In this document: positions 1 to 8,000 of the stretch, piece after piece | Numbering within the stretch: position 1 is the first letter of the stretch | Layout of the letters: the number at the start of each line of letters is the position of its first letter | From: Streptomyces sp. NBC_00286 | GTDB taxonomy: Bacteria; Actinomycetota; Actinomycetes; Streptomycetales; Streptomycetaceae | DNA: 64,000 bases | NCBI RefSeq assembly: GCF_036173125.1 | Contig: NZ_CP108054.1 | Location: forward strand, 3,348,001-3,412,000 | Direction of reading: 5' to 3' | The notes under the pieces: generated by a model | The model's database searches: none | Told to the model about the DNA's origin: nothing | What the model saw: only the letters and a program-made list of their open reading frames with translations | Program-made: the position numbers and the translations under genes

Positions 1-1005
1 GGTGCCCATGAGGAACTCGTTCTTCGGGATCAGCTTGGCGCCGGGGATCGAGACGATCTCGTACTCGTTGATCTCGCGGACGTCGATGATCTCGATCTTC
101 TCGTCGTTGTCGATCCACTCCTTGAGCTGCTTGGGAGTGATCGTCGAGCCGGCGGCCGCCTCCTGGGCCTCCTCGGAGACGACGCCGCAGAAGGCCTCGT
201 AGTCGATGAGCTCGGTGACGGTGGGGTTCTCGCCGCAGACCGCACAATTGGGGTCCTTGCGGACCTTGACCTGGCGGTACTGCATCTCCAGGGCGTCGTA
301 GATCATCAGGCGGCCGACCAGCGGTTCGCCGGTGCCGGTGAGGACCTTGATCGCCTCAGTGACCTGAATGGAGCCGATGGACGCGCACAGCACACCGAGG
401 ACGCCGCCCTCGGCGCAGGAGGGGACCATGCCCGGCGGCGGGGGCTCCGGGTAGAGGCAGCGGTAGCAGGGGCCGTGCTCGGACCAGAAGACGGAGGCCT
501 GGCCGTCGAAGCGGTAGATCGAGCCCCAGACGTACGGCTTGTTGAGGAGCACGCACGCGTCGTTGACCAGGTAGCGGGTCGCGAAGTTGTCGGTGCCGTC
601 GACGATCAGGTCGTACTGGCTGAAGATGTCCATCACGTTCTCGGCCTCGAGCCGCTCTTCGTGAAGGATCACGTTCACGTACGGGTTGATGCCGAGCACG
701 CTGTCGCGGGCCGACTCGGCCTTGGAGCGGCCGATGTCCGCCTGGCTGTGGATGATCTGACGCTGCAGGTTGGACTCGTCGACCTCGTCGAACTCCACGA
801 TGCCGAGCGTGCCGACGCCCGCCGCGGCCAGGTACATGAGGGCCGGCGAGCCCAGGCCGCCGGCGCCAACGGCGAGCACCTTGGCGTTCTTCAGCCGCTT
901 CTGCCCGTCCATCCCCACGTCGGGAATGATCAGGTGGCGGGAGTACCTGCGGACCTCGTCTACGGTGAGCTCAGAAGCGGGCTCGACCAGGGGTGGCAGC
1001 GACAC
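1..1005 (-). CDS. moeZ: MoeZ/MoeB-type adenylyltransferase-sulfurtransferase (3' end cut by window)
   Basis: Activates the C-terminal glycine of small sulfur carriers (MoaD/ThiS type) by adenylation and then transfers sulfur through a rhodanese domain; family knowledge places it in molybdopterin, thiamine and thiocarboxylate biosynthesis in the cytoplasm. The 335 visible codons show the ATP-binding GAGGLGSP motif near residue 48, an LQRQ-IIH stretch, and two CxxC zinc pairs (CYRC, CAVC). A rhodanese domain begins near residue 295 (KQLKEWIDNDEKIEIIDVRE) and is cut off at the left edge, so the active-site cysteine is not seen. The GTG start at 1005 has a GGAG site about 6 nt upstream. It lies 63 bp after the spherulin-like gene on the same strand. 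Confidence 0.93.
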   Translation of the reverse strand, partial: MSLPPLVEPASELTVDEVRRYSRHLIIPDVGMDGQKRLKNAKVLAVGAGGLGSPALMYLAAAGVGTLGIVEFDEVDESNLQRQIIHSQADIGRSKAESARDSVLGINPYVNVILHEERLEAENVMDIFSQYDLIVDGTDNFATRYLVNDACVLLNKPYVWGSIYRFDGQASVFWSEHGPCYRCLYPEPPPPGMVPSCAEGGVLGVLCASIGSIQVTEAIKVLTGTGEPLVGRLMIYDALEMQYRQVKVRKDPNCAVCGENPTVTELIDYEAFCGVVSEEAQEAAAGSTITPKQLKEWIDNDEKIEIIDVREINEYEIVSIPGAKLIPKNEFLMGT

Positions 1006-1068
1006 GGGGACTCCGTTGGTCGGTCAATCACTACGGTTGTTCTTCGCGTAACACTGCCACGCCCCTCT

Positions 1069-1818
1069 TCATTCCGAGACACCCGTTCCGACCCGCGAGA
1101 CGATTTCGTCCCAGTAGCCGGGCATGGTCGCCCAGGGGTCGACCCGGCCGCCGCGATCCGTGCGGTCGGTGAAGTAGATCGTCGAGGCGCCCTGCCAGCG
1201 AGCTATGCGCAGCGCCTCGTCGAGATGCCCGCGGGGCACGCTGTGCACGAAGTGGCAGAAACGCTGGGGCGGGTGGTCGGCGGTCCACTCCGCCACCTGC
1301 GACCAGCGGTATTCGCTCCAGGGCCCGCAGAAGGTCACCAACTGGTCGGCGAACTCGGCATATCCGGGATGCGGGTGGGAGCCGTGCCCGAGGACGATAT
1401 GGCCTTCGCCGAGGAAGGCGCGCAGGGTCGTGGCCGTACGGCTCATCTCGGGGAGCGTTGTCCGGTCCGTGGGACAGCGGTCCAGATAGAAGCCGTCCAC
1501 GCGGTACCAGTCGAGATACCGGTGCGCCTCCGATATCAGCTCACCGAAGGTGCGTGCGCCGTATCTCACATCGAGGTGTCCCAGGACCCGGACGCCCGCG
1601 TTGCGCAGTCGCCCCGCCGCGGCGAGGCAGTGCGGGTCGGGCCGGATGCCGGGACCGTCGGCGACGTTGAGGACGACCCAGTGCAAGGGAGTGCCGGGGC
1701 GGGTGAGTTGGCCCCATTCGAGAGGGGCGACGAGGGGGTGCGCATAGCCGGGGACGCCGAAGCCGAAGCGTATGTCGGTGCTCGCGGTGCCTACCGCGGT
1801 GCGGGTCAGATGCGGCAT
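1069..1818 (-). CDS. Spherulation-specific family 4 (spherulin-4/GH114-like) protein
   Basis: A 249-residue protein matching the spherulin-4 family, a TIM-barrel fold related to GH114 polygalactosaminidases. Family-like features are PLHWVVLNVADGPG early on, RVLGHLDVRYGAR with a YLDWYRVDGFYLDRCP block in the middle (acidic residues in the VDGFYLD strand are likely active-site residues), and QGASTIYFTDR near the end. No signal peptide is visible, unusual for a secreted glycosidase. Its ATG overlaps the end of the epimerase gene by 13 bp, so translation is probably coupled. With the PelF-like gene upstream, a role in trimming or editing an amino-sugar polymer is an inference; enzymatic activity is not shown by the sequence. 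Confidence 0.75.
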   Translation of the reverse strand: MPHLTRTAVGTASTDIRFGFGVPGYAHPLVAPLEWGQLTRPGTPLHWVVLNVADGPGIRPDPHCLAAAGRLRNAGVRVLGHLDVRYGARTFGELISEAHRYLDWYRVDGFYLDRCPTDRTTLPEMSRTATTLRAFLGEGHIVLGHGSHPHPGYAEFADQLVTFCGPWSEYRWSQVAEWTADHPPQRFCHFVHSVPRGHLDEALRIARWQGASTIYFTDRTDRGGRVDPWATMPGYWDEIVSRVGTGVSE

Positions 1819-2765
1819 GCCGCCTCCATCCAGATATCGGCGAGGGACTCTTCGAGGTGGATCCGGGGCCGCCAGCCGAGCCGGTCGCGTGCGGTGCGCA
1901 CATCGGCCTGCTGCCAGCTGCCGCAGCCGTCGGGATAGGGGTAAGCGGCCGGGGCCGTGTGCTCGGATTCGGAGCGGGGGTGGCCGATGGATGGCCTGAC
2001 GATTCCGGGCGGGGCGTCGAGTTCGTGCAGCGCCCCGCCGTAGCCGGCCACGCGCGCGAGGACGGCGGCTGCGTCCCGGAGGCGTACGGCACGTCCGGAG
2101 CCGATGTTGATGACGCCCTGTGCGGCGGAGAGGGAGGCGGCATGGACGGCGCGCGCGACATCGCGTACGTCGATGAAGTCGCGCTGGATGCCGAGTCCGC
2201 CCACCTTCAGTTCGCCGTCGCCGGACTGCATGGCGCGACGCATGGCCTCGGCGAGGCGGCCGAGGGGCGAGCCGGCGGGTGTGCCGGGTCCGGCGGGCGA
2301 GAAGACCCGCAGGACGACGGCGTCCAGGCCGGAGCCCAGGACGAGTTCGGTGCCGGCGAGCTTGCTGACGCCGTACGGGCCGCCGGGGCGCGGCGTCGCG
2401 TCCTCGGCCGTGCAGGAGCCGGGCTGGCTGGGGCCGTACTCCGCGCCGCAGCCGATCTGCACGAGGCGCGCGCCGCAGCCGCTGCGGCGCAGGGCCTCGC
2501 AGACGGTGGCGACGGCGACGGTGTTGTGCCGGGTCAGTTCGCGGGCGCCGCCTCGGGTGGCGCCGGCGCAGTTGATGACGACGCCGGGGTGCACCGCGTC
2601 CAGGAAGCGGGTCAGTGCGCCCGGGCTGCCGCTGGAGAGGTCGAACCGTACATCCGCGTCGTCGCCCCGGCCGAGCGCGGTGAGCTGCACGGCCGGGTCG
2701 GCGAGGAGTCGGTCGGCGACGTACCGGCCCAGAAATCCGTTGGCTCCGATCAGCAGCACCCTCAT
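1806..2765 (-). CDS. NAD-dependent sugar-nucleotide epimerase/dehydratase (extended SDR)
   Basis: A 319-residue extended short-chain dehydrogenase/reductase acting on nucleotide sugars. The N-terminal Rossmann motif is GANGFLG at residues 7-13, an AD-type acidic strand follows (DADVRFDLSS), and the catalytic YGVSK (YxxxK) lies near residue 150. A longer frame reaches 2825, but the ATG at 2765 is preferred: GGGAG lies about 8 nt upstream and the Rossmann strand follows immediately. It is downstream of the membrane protein and PelF-like glycosyltransferase and overlaps the spherulin-like gene. Substrate is not determinable from sequence; a UDP-GlcNAc/GalNAc 4-epimerase role similar to PelX is one hypothesis. 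Confidence 0.85.
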   Translation of the reverse strand: MRVLLIGANGFLGRYVADRLLADPAVQLTALGRGDDADVRFDLSSGSPGALTRFLDAVHPGVVINCAGATRGGARELTRHNTVAVATVCEALRRSGCGARLVQIGCGAEYGPSQPGSCTAEDATPRPGGPYGVSKLAGTELVLGSGLDAVVLRVFSPAGPGTPAGSPLGRLAEAMRRAMQSGDGELKVGGLGIQRDFIDVRDVARAVHAASLSAAQGVINIGSGRAVRLRDAAAVLARVAGYGGALHELDAPPGIVRPSIGHPRSESEHTAPAAYPYPDGCGSWQQADVRTARDRLGWRPRIHLEESLADIWMEAACRI

Positions 2766-2921
2766 CGGGCGGCTCCCGGGGTGGATTCTCCGATACGGAG
2801 GGTGATCATCTTGTGTCTCCTTCAAGGGTGTTGCGATGGTTCGTCAGGGAGGGCCGCGGTGTCGGCCCCGCCGGAGGGCCGGGCTCGGCACGGCGGCCGG
2901 GTGGCGGGCCCGGGGTGTGGT

Positions 2922-4184
2922 TCACGGCGCCCCACCGTCATACGCGTGGGCCGAGGCCCGGGTGAGGGTCCTGGTCGCGTGGACCAGGAGTACGAGCGCC
3001 GCGGCCCCACATACGAGGGCCGGCACGACACCGGGCCCCCATGCGGCGGTCACGGTCTCGATGGGAACGGCGAGGAACGAGCAGCCGGGCAGGCGGCCCG
3101 CGAAGACGCTCGCCACAGCCGTCACCTCGGCCGCACCGGCGGCGGCCAGTACGACGGCCGGGGCGTGCCGGAAGCCGCGCACGGTGAGCAGCCGGGCGAG
3201 CAGCAGGAGCGCGCCGAGGGCGCCGATTCCGGCGTACGCGGCGGGATCGGCGGGCTCGTCCAGCAGGGTCTCGCACAGCACGAGCAGGCCGCCCAGGGCG
3301 CAGAGGAACAGCCCGAACACGCCCAGGAGCAGAGGGCGTACGGAGGCGGCGAACTCCTTGAGAGTTCGGCCGGCGGCCAGTCTGCGCCGGGCGCGCACGG
3401 CGAAGAGGTGGGCGCACCAAGCGGCCGGGGCGCAGGCCAGGGAGAGGGCCGTCACCGACGCGACGGGCAGGGGCCAGGGGCTGTCAGCGTCACCGTTCGG
3501 CCAGCTGTACGGGCCACCCGCGAGGGCGGCGCCGAGCAGACCGTCGCCGAGGAGGGCGTATGCGAGCAGCCAGCACATCCACGCGCACGTGCCCTTTGTC
3601 GTGCGCCCCGCGCGCGGGGCGTGCAGGGGGCCGCGGCCAAGGGCCAGGCGCAGGCACAGGGCGATGGCGAGTACGCCCAGGACGGCGACCGTGACGGCGA
3701 GGTGCAGCCGGGCCTCGGTGAGGCGCAGCCCAGTCACCGCCGCCGCGCATACGGCGCCCGGCAGCAGGGTGAGCACGGCCCAACTGACTTGCGCCTTGGG
3801 GAGGTTGACGGCAGGCGCGCTGGGACTGGTCTCGCCGTCGCGGGGCACGCGCGCGTAGATCTCCTCGGCCAGCGAGAACACGTCACGGTGCCGGAACCGG
3901 GCCACGGTTCGGTCGGTCACCCCGTGCGCCTCCAAACCGGCCGCGATCTCCAGCGGATCCACGGCCCGTTCGCACAGCTCCCGGTGACGGTGCATCAGCG
4001 CCTTCACGGGGTCCACGGCGACCTGGCTGCTGGACTCGTCCGACGAGGCCCGCGCCCCCGGGATATCCGGGGCGCTCAGCGCTCCAGCCGTCACCAGCCA
4101 CTCCTCATCGGAAGCGACCGCATCCCGCACCGCGGCACCGCCCGGCGCCCCCGGCAGGTCCACGTCGCGCTGCCGCCCGCTCAT
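2922..4184 (-). CDS. Polytopic membrane protein coupled to the PelF-like glycosyltransferase
   Basis: A 420-residue protein not assigned to a named family. The first ~130 residues are soluble and probably cytosolic (HRELCERAVDPLEIAAGLEAHG suggests a small helical domain). They are followed by about eight hydrophobic helices, for example VSWAVLTLLPGAVCAAAV, LLAYALLGDGLLGAALAG, LLLGVFGLFLCALGGLLVL and VVPALVCGAAALVLLVHA. The ATG at 4184 overlaps the stop of the upstream glycosyltransferase in an ATGA, so the two are probably co-translated and functionally linked. By position it could be the export or assembly partner of the glycosyltransferase, as PelG is for PelF, but it is shorter than PelG and has no visible PelG similarity. 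Confidence 0.8.
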   Translation of the reverse strand: MSGRQRDVDLPGAPGGAAVRDAVASDEEWLVTAGALSAPDIPGARASSDESSSQVAVDPVKALMHRHRELCERAVDPLEIAAGLEAHGVTDRTVARFRHRDVFSLAEEIYARVPRDGETSPSAPAVNLPKAQVSWAVLTLLPGAVCAAAVTGLRLTEARLHLAVTVAVLGVLAIALCLRLALGRGPLHAPRAGRTTKGTCAWMCWLLAYALLGDGLLGAALAGGPYSWPNGDADSPWPLPVASVTALSLACAPAAWCAHLFAVRARRRLAAGRTLKEFAASVRPLLLGVFGLFLCALGGLLVLCETLLDEPADPAAYAGIGALGALLLLARLLTVRGFRHAPAVVLAAAGAAEVTAVASVFAGRLPGCSFLAVPIETVTAAWGPGVVPALVCGAAALVLLVHATRTLTRASAHAYDGGAP

Positions 4185-6073
4185 CGCGTCCCCTTCCCGG
4201 CGGGAACCGGCTCCTGCGCCGCGCCGGAACCGGCACTCGCCGCCCCGGACCCAGGGCAAGCGCCCGCCGACCCGGATGCCGGCAGAGCGCCCGCCGCCCC
4301 GGACCTCGCCGCAACCCCCGCCGCCCCAGAACCCAGCCGAGCACCCGCAGCCCCGGATCCCGGCAGAGCGCCCGCCGCCCCCGCAACCCCCACGGCCCAC
4401 CGCGGACCGCTCACCGACGCAGGCCGGGTTCCGGACTCGGCCCAGCGAGCCCGCACATGGGCCTCGGCCGGTACCGCGAAGGGCAGCGGTTCATCGGTGG
4501 CGGCTCGGCGGACCGGGCTGTGCGAGACGATCTCCAGGTAAATGCCATGAAACGCCGCGATGTTCTGCTCGACGGTGAACAGTTCGAGGGCACGCGCGCG
4601 TGCCGCCGCGCCGAGGAGTGCACGGCGCTCGGGGTCGCGCAGCAGGGCGACGCACGCCTCGGCGAGCGCCCGCGGATTGCGCGGCGGCACCACCAGACCC
4701 GTACCGCCGATGACCTCCACGACCGCGCCGACGTCCGTGGACACCGTGGCGCGCCCGCAGAACATCGCCTCGACAAGGCCGTTCGGGAAGCCCTCGACGA
4801 CGCTCGACAGCACGACCACGGCCCCGGCCGCGTACGCCTCCGCGAGACTCGGCACCTCCGGCCCGCCGATCTCCTCGAACGACACAGGCGGCACCCGCGA
4901 CCCCGGACGGCCACCGATCTCGCGTACGCCTCCCACCTCATCGGGGAAGAGCCGCGCGGCCAGCATCTTGCAGTCCGCCCGATACGCGGCCCCAGCCGGC
5001 CCCTCGACAGGCGCGCCGATGATCCGCAGCCGCGCCCTCGGCCGTTCCTTGCGGACCGCCGCGAAGGCGTGCAGCAGCGAGACGAGGTCCTTGTCGGGCT
5101 CCATCCGCCCGACCCAGACCAGCGTGTCCGGATCGGCACAGTCCGCTCGTTCGCCCACCTCCCAGAAGGGGGAGGCCTCCATGCCCGGATAGACCGTACG
5201 GAGCTTGGCGCGGTCGGCGCCGCAGCGCTCCTGCCAGCGGCGGGCGTGCGTATTGCCGGGCGTGATGAGGGCGGCCTGCCGGTACATCTCGGCCGCGAGC
5301 CGGCCGTGGAAGGCCGCGAGCAGCGCCCGCACCGGCCCTGACTCCTCGCGCGAGTCCAAGTAGTGCGCCCGCAACCGCACGCCGTACTCCGTGACCAACA
5401 GCGGCACGCCCCAGAAGTGCCGGGCCAGCAGCCCGGGCAGGGCCGCGGCTCCCCCGGACGTGGCGTGGCACAGGTCGACGGAGCCGAGTCCGTCCTGCTC
5501 GCCGTACCAGTCGAGCGACAGGGGGCGCAGGGTGCGCTCGATCCGGTCGGCGACGGTGAGCAGATCCGGGACGCGCGCCCCGCGCGCGGTGCGCAATGCG
5601 CCGGGCGCGCGGCAGGCGCTCTCGAGGGCACGCACAGCGGTTTCGGAACGCAGGGCACTGGTCAGGCCGCCGCCCGCATCCCGGACGAGTTCGGCAAGCC
5701 CGTACAACGCACTGCCGAAACGGTCCGCCACATCCAATGAGCCATCCCCTGAGGCCGATGCAGCGCCCTCCATAACGGCATCCCCCGCACAGACCGCCGC
5801 CGCCAACTCCCCGTAGCACTCGGCGAACCGCCGCCGCGCCCGGCGGCCGTACGCCACGCCGTCATCGCCCGCGGTCCATAACGGCGCCGTGCGCACGCGG
5901 CCCACCTGGGGCGGCAGCTCGACGAAGCCCTCGCCCTGCTGTCGCTCGCTCCTGCTGAGCGCGTAGACGTCGAAGTCGTGCTGCCCGAGCCCGCGTACAA
6001 GCCGGTCGCACCAGAGCCTGGCGTCACCGCTCAGATATGGATAGCCACCCTCCGTAAGCAGTCCGATGCGCAC
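4181..6073 (-). CDS. pelF: PelF-type GT4 glycosyltransferase (DUF3492) with Gly/Ala-rich tail
   Basis: A 630-residue cytosolic glycosyltransferase. The N-terminal region (1-270) matches the DUF3492 part of PelF, starting MRIGLLTEGGYPYLSGD. The GT4 catalytic half (about 300-520) carries LVWVGRMEPDKDLVSLLHAF and the EGFPNGLVEAM nucleotide-sugar signature. PelF polymerises UDP-linked amino sugars in Pel exopolysaccharide synthesis in other bacteria. The GTG start at 6073 gives the expected N-terminus. Residues about 545-630 are an odd low-complexity tail made of GSGAAGALP-like repeats of about 10 residues, absent from typical PelF. It is first in a run of four same-strand genes and overlaps the next by 4 bp. 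Confidence 0.85.
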   Translation of the reverse strand: MRIGLLTEGGYPYLSGDARLWCDRLVRGLGQHDFDVYALSRSERQQGEGFVELPPQVGRVRTAPLWTAGDDGVAYGRRARRRFAECYGELAAAVCAGDAVMEGAASASGDGSLDVADRFGSALYGLAELVRDAGGGLTSALRSETAVRALESACRAPGALRTARGARVPDLLTVADRIERTLRPLSLDWYGEQDGLGSVDLCHATSGGAAALPGLLARHFWGVPLLVTEYGVRLRAHYLDSREESGPVRALLAAFHGRLAAEMYRQAALITPGNTHARRWQERCGADRAKLRTVYPGMEASPFWEVGERADCADPDTLVWVGRMEPDKDLVSLLHAFAAVRKERPRARLRIIGAPVEGPAGAAYRADCKMLAARLFPDEVGGVREIGGRPGSRVPPVSFEEIGGPEVPSLAEAYAAGAVVVLSSVVEGFPNGLVEAMFCGRATVSTDVGAVVEVIGGTGLVVPPRNPRALAEACVALLRDPERRALLGAAARARALELFTVEQNIAAFHGIYLEIVSHSPVRRAATDEPLPFAVPAEAHVRARWAESGTRPASVSGPRWAVGVAGAAGALPGSGAAGARLGSGAAGVAARSGAAGALPASGSAGACPGSGAASAGSGAAQEPVPAGKGTR

Positions 6074-6153
6074 GAGTGCACCCCTGATCTTCCGTATGGG
6101 GAGCCGCCGTTGCCCGGCGACTCACAGCGGGACGAACGTACGCGGACATGACC

Positions 6154-6185
6154 GTGGCGCGATGGACGGTTGTCCATCGCGCCAC
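6154..6185. terminator. 14-bp perfect stem-loop between DUF3152 gene and pelF
   Basis: A perfect 14-bp stem (6154-6167 with 6172-6185) closed by a GGTT tetraloop. It sits 85 bp after the stop of the DUF3152 gene and about 80 bp before the pelF start. It fits a terminator for the DUF3152 gene on the minus strand; there is no clear U tract. A regulatory hairpin in the pelF leader is also possible. Confidence 0.55.
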
Positions 6186-6270
6186 CAAAAGGGGTGAACG
6201 GTCGTAACTTTCCCGTGCGAATCGCGTTTCGTCGCGCTAAGAGATCAATCGCGTACGTGCCGCAAGCGTC

Positions 6271-7992
6271 TCAAGCCCCGGGAAACGGCCAGGGGTTGGC
6301 CCGGCAACGGATTCCGTCGTGCTCGAGGAACTTGCTCTGCTGTTGCATGACGGGCGCGAGTTCGCCGTCCTTGTCGCAGGTCACATGGCCGTAGCCGAGC
6401 CGGTGGCCGATCTCGTGGTTGATCAGCATCTGCCGGTACGCGTACATCTTGTCGCCGTAAGTCTGGGCGCCCTGAGCCCAGCGATACGCGTTGATCATCA
6501 CGCGGTCGGTGGCCGCGGAGTCGCAGGAGACGTTGTCCACGGTGGTGTCCAGGCCCGATTTGGCGCACCAGACCGCCGTGGTGCCGGGGCTGGCCAGCGT
6601 GATGACGAAGTCGGGCTGCCCGGTGGAGACCCGCTCGAAGGTACGGGCCCCGTCGTGGGCCCAACTCCGCTCGTCGTTCAGAGTCTTGTGCACGGCCTGC
6701 GCGAAGAGGGTGCCGTCGAGGCCGAGGCCCTTCTCGACGTCGACGCGGTAGGTGATCTTCTGTCCCGTGCCGGGCGCCTGGTCGACACCGCGGATCGCCT
6801 CGAATTCCCCGCCGCCCTTGAGGTTCGCGGCCAGCGGGTACTTCTTCGCCACCAATTGCGCGTACGACGGCGGAGTCGCGCCCTCCACCTCGGACGGAGG
6901 CGTCGGCCTGGTGTCGCCGCGCGCCGCGGCGTCCTTGGCTTCCCGGTCCGCGCCGCCCACGGTCGGCGGGCGCGCGGAGGTGTCCTCGCGCCCGTCGGTG
7001 ACCACCTGCCCGGCCACGACGACGGCGAGCACGGTGGTGACGGCGGCGGCCGCGACCCCGGTGAAGGTCCAGCCCTTGCCGCCCTTGGCCTTCTCCGGCA
7101 GATACGGCTCCGAGGGCGCATCCGGAAGATAGGGCTCCGAGGGCGCCTTGTGCTCGGTTTCCGCGGGGTCGAGGTACCGGTCGGTGGAGTCGACGGCGGA
7201 GTAGTACGGGTCCGAGCGGAGGGCCTGGTCGCCGGTACGCGACGCGAAGACGTTGTCGTCCCGCTCGAAGGCGTCGACGTAGTCCTGGCGGGGACCCTGC
7301 GCGGGATGCGGCGCCTGCCGCTGCTGCGGTATGGCGGGCCCGGGCCCCTCGGCCTGCGATGCGCCCGGTCTCCCCGGGTACGCCCCCTGAGGCGCGCCGT
7401 ATCCGGGCGCCCCGCTGAACACCCCCCAGCCACCGCCGGATTCCCGCTGCTCGGGATGCGCACCGCGGACTTGGGGGACACCGTGAGCAGGCGTGCCATC
7501 GGGGTACCTCGGAACGCCATGAGCGGGCGTCCCGTCAGGAAGCCGCGGGACGCCATGAGCCGACGTACCGTCAGAGAACCGAGGTACGCCGTGAGCTGGC
7601 GATCCGTCAGGCAACCGCGGAACCCCCTGCGCGGGCGTACCGTCCGGCAGCCGGTGAACCCCATGCGCCGGAGTGCCGTCCGCGTACTGCGGAACGCCAC
7701 GAGCCGGTGTGCCATCCGCATACCGCGGAACTCCGCCCGCAGGCGTCCCGTCAGGGAAGCGCGGAACCCCCTGCGCGTCCGGCCGCGGCACCCACCCATC
7801 AGGCAGCCGAGGTACCCCACCCGCCGGAGTGCCGGGACCGCCGCCCCTCGTCGGTGGCGGCTGCGGCTGGGGTTGCGGCCCAGAGGGAGCCCGGCGGCGT
7901 CCGGTGGCCGGTTCCGGGCGGCTTCCCGCGACCACCGGGGTGTCGGTGGTGTCGCCCTTGCGGGCCGACCCACGTCGGCTGTGACGTCCCAC
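6271..7992 (-). CDS. DUF3152 membrane-anchored protein, metalloprotease-like, with 13-residue repeats
   Basis: A 573-residue protein with three parts. Residues about 55-180 are roughly ten copies of a 13-residue repeat of the type GVPRLPDGTPAHG. One membrane helix follows near residue 310 (FTGVAAAAVTTVLAVVVAGQVV), orienting the C-terminus outside. The C-terminal ~220 residues match DUF3152 and contain INHEIGHRLGYGH, an HExGHxxGxxH motif like that of metzincin zinc proteases, plus cysteines suited to disulfides. Proteolytic activity is inferred from the motif only. The start is GTG 7992. The gene lies 8 bp after the upstream alpha/beta hydrolase on the same strand and may be co-transcribed with it. 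Confidence 0.88.
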   Translation of the reverse strand: MGRHSRRGSARKGDTTDTPVVAGSRPEPATGRRRAPSGPQPQPQPPPTRGGGPGTPAGGVPRLPDGWVPRPDAQGVPRFPDGTPAGGVPRYADGTPARGVPQYADGTPAHGVHRLPDGTPAQGVPRLPDGSPAHGVPRFSDGTSAHGVPRLPDGTPAHGVPRYPDGTPAHGVPQVRGAHPEQRESGGGWGVFSGAPGYGAPQGAYPGRPGASQAEGPGPAIPQQRQAPHPAQGPRQDYVDAFERDDNVFASRTGDQALRSDPYYSAVDSTDRYLDPAETEHKAPSEPYLPDAPSEPYLPEKAKGGKGWTFTGVAAAAVTTVLAVVVAGQVVTDGREDTSARPPTVGGADREAKDAAARGDTRPTPPSEVEGATPPSYAQLVAKKYPLAANLKGGGEFEAIRGVDQAPGTGQKITYRVDVEKGLGLDGTLFAQAVHKTLNDERSWAHDGARTFERVSTGQPDFVITLASPGTTAVWCAKSGLDTTVDNVSCDSAATDRVMINAYRWAQGAQTYGDKMYAYRQMLINHEIGHRLGYGHVTCDKDGELAPVMQQQSKFLEHDGIRCRANPWPFPGA

Positions 7993-8000
7993 GCGCCGCC

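Noticed and set aside
1857..4541. 894-codon plus-strand frame opposite the epimerase and membrane protein
   Set aside because: Shadow frame from high GC; no domain or ribosome site; minus-strand genes have clear families.
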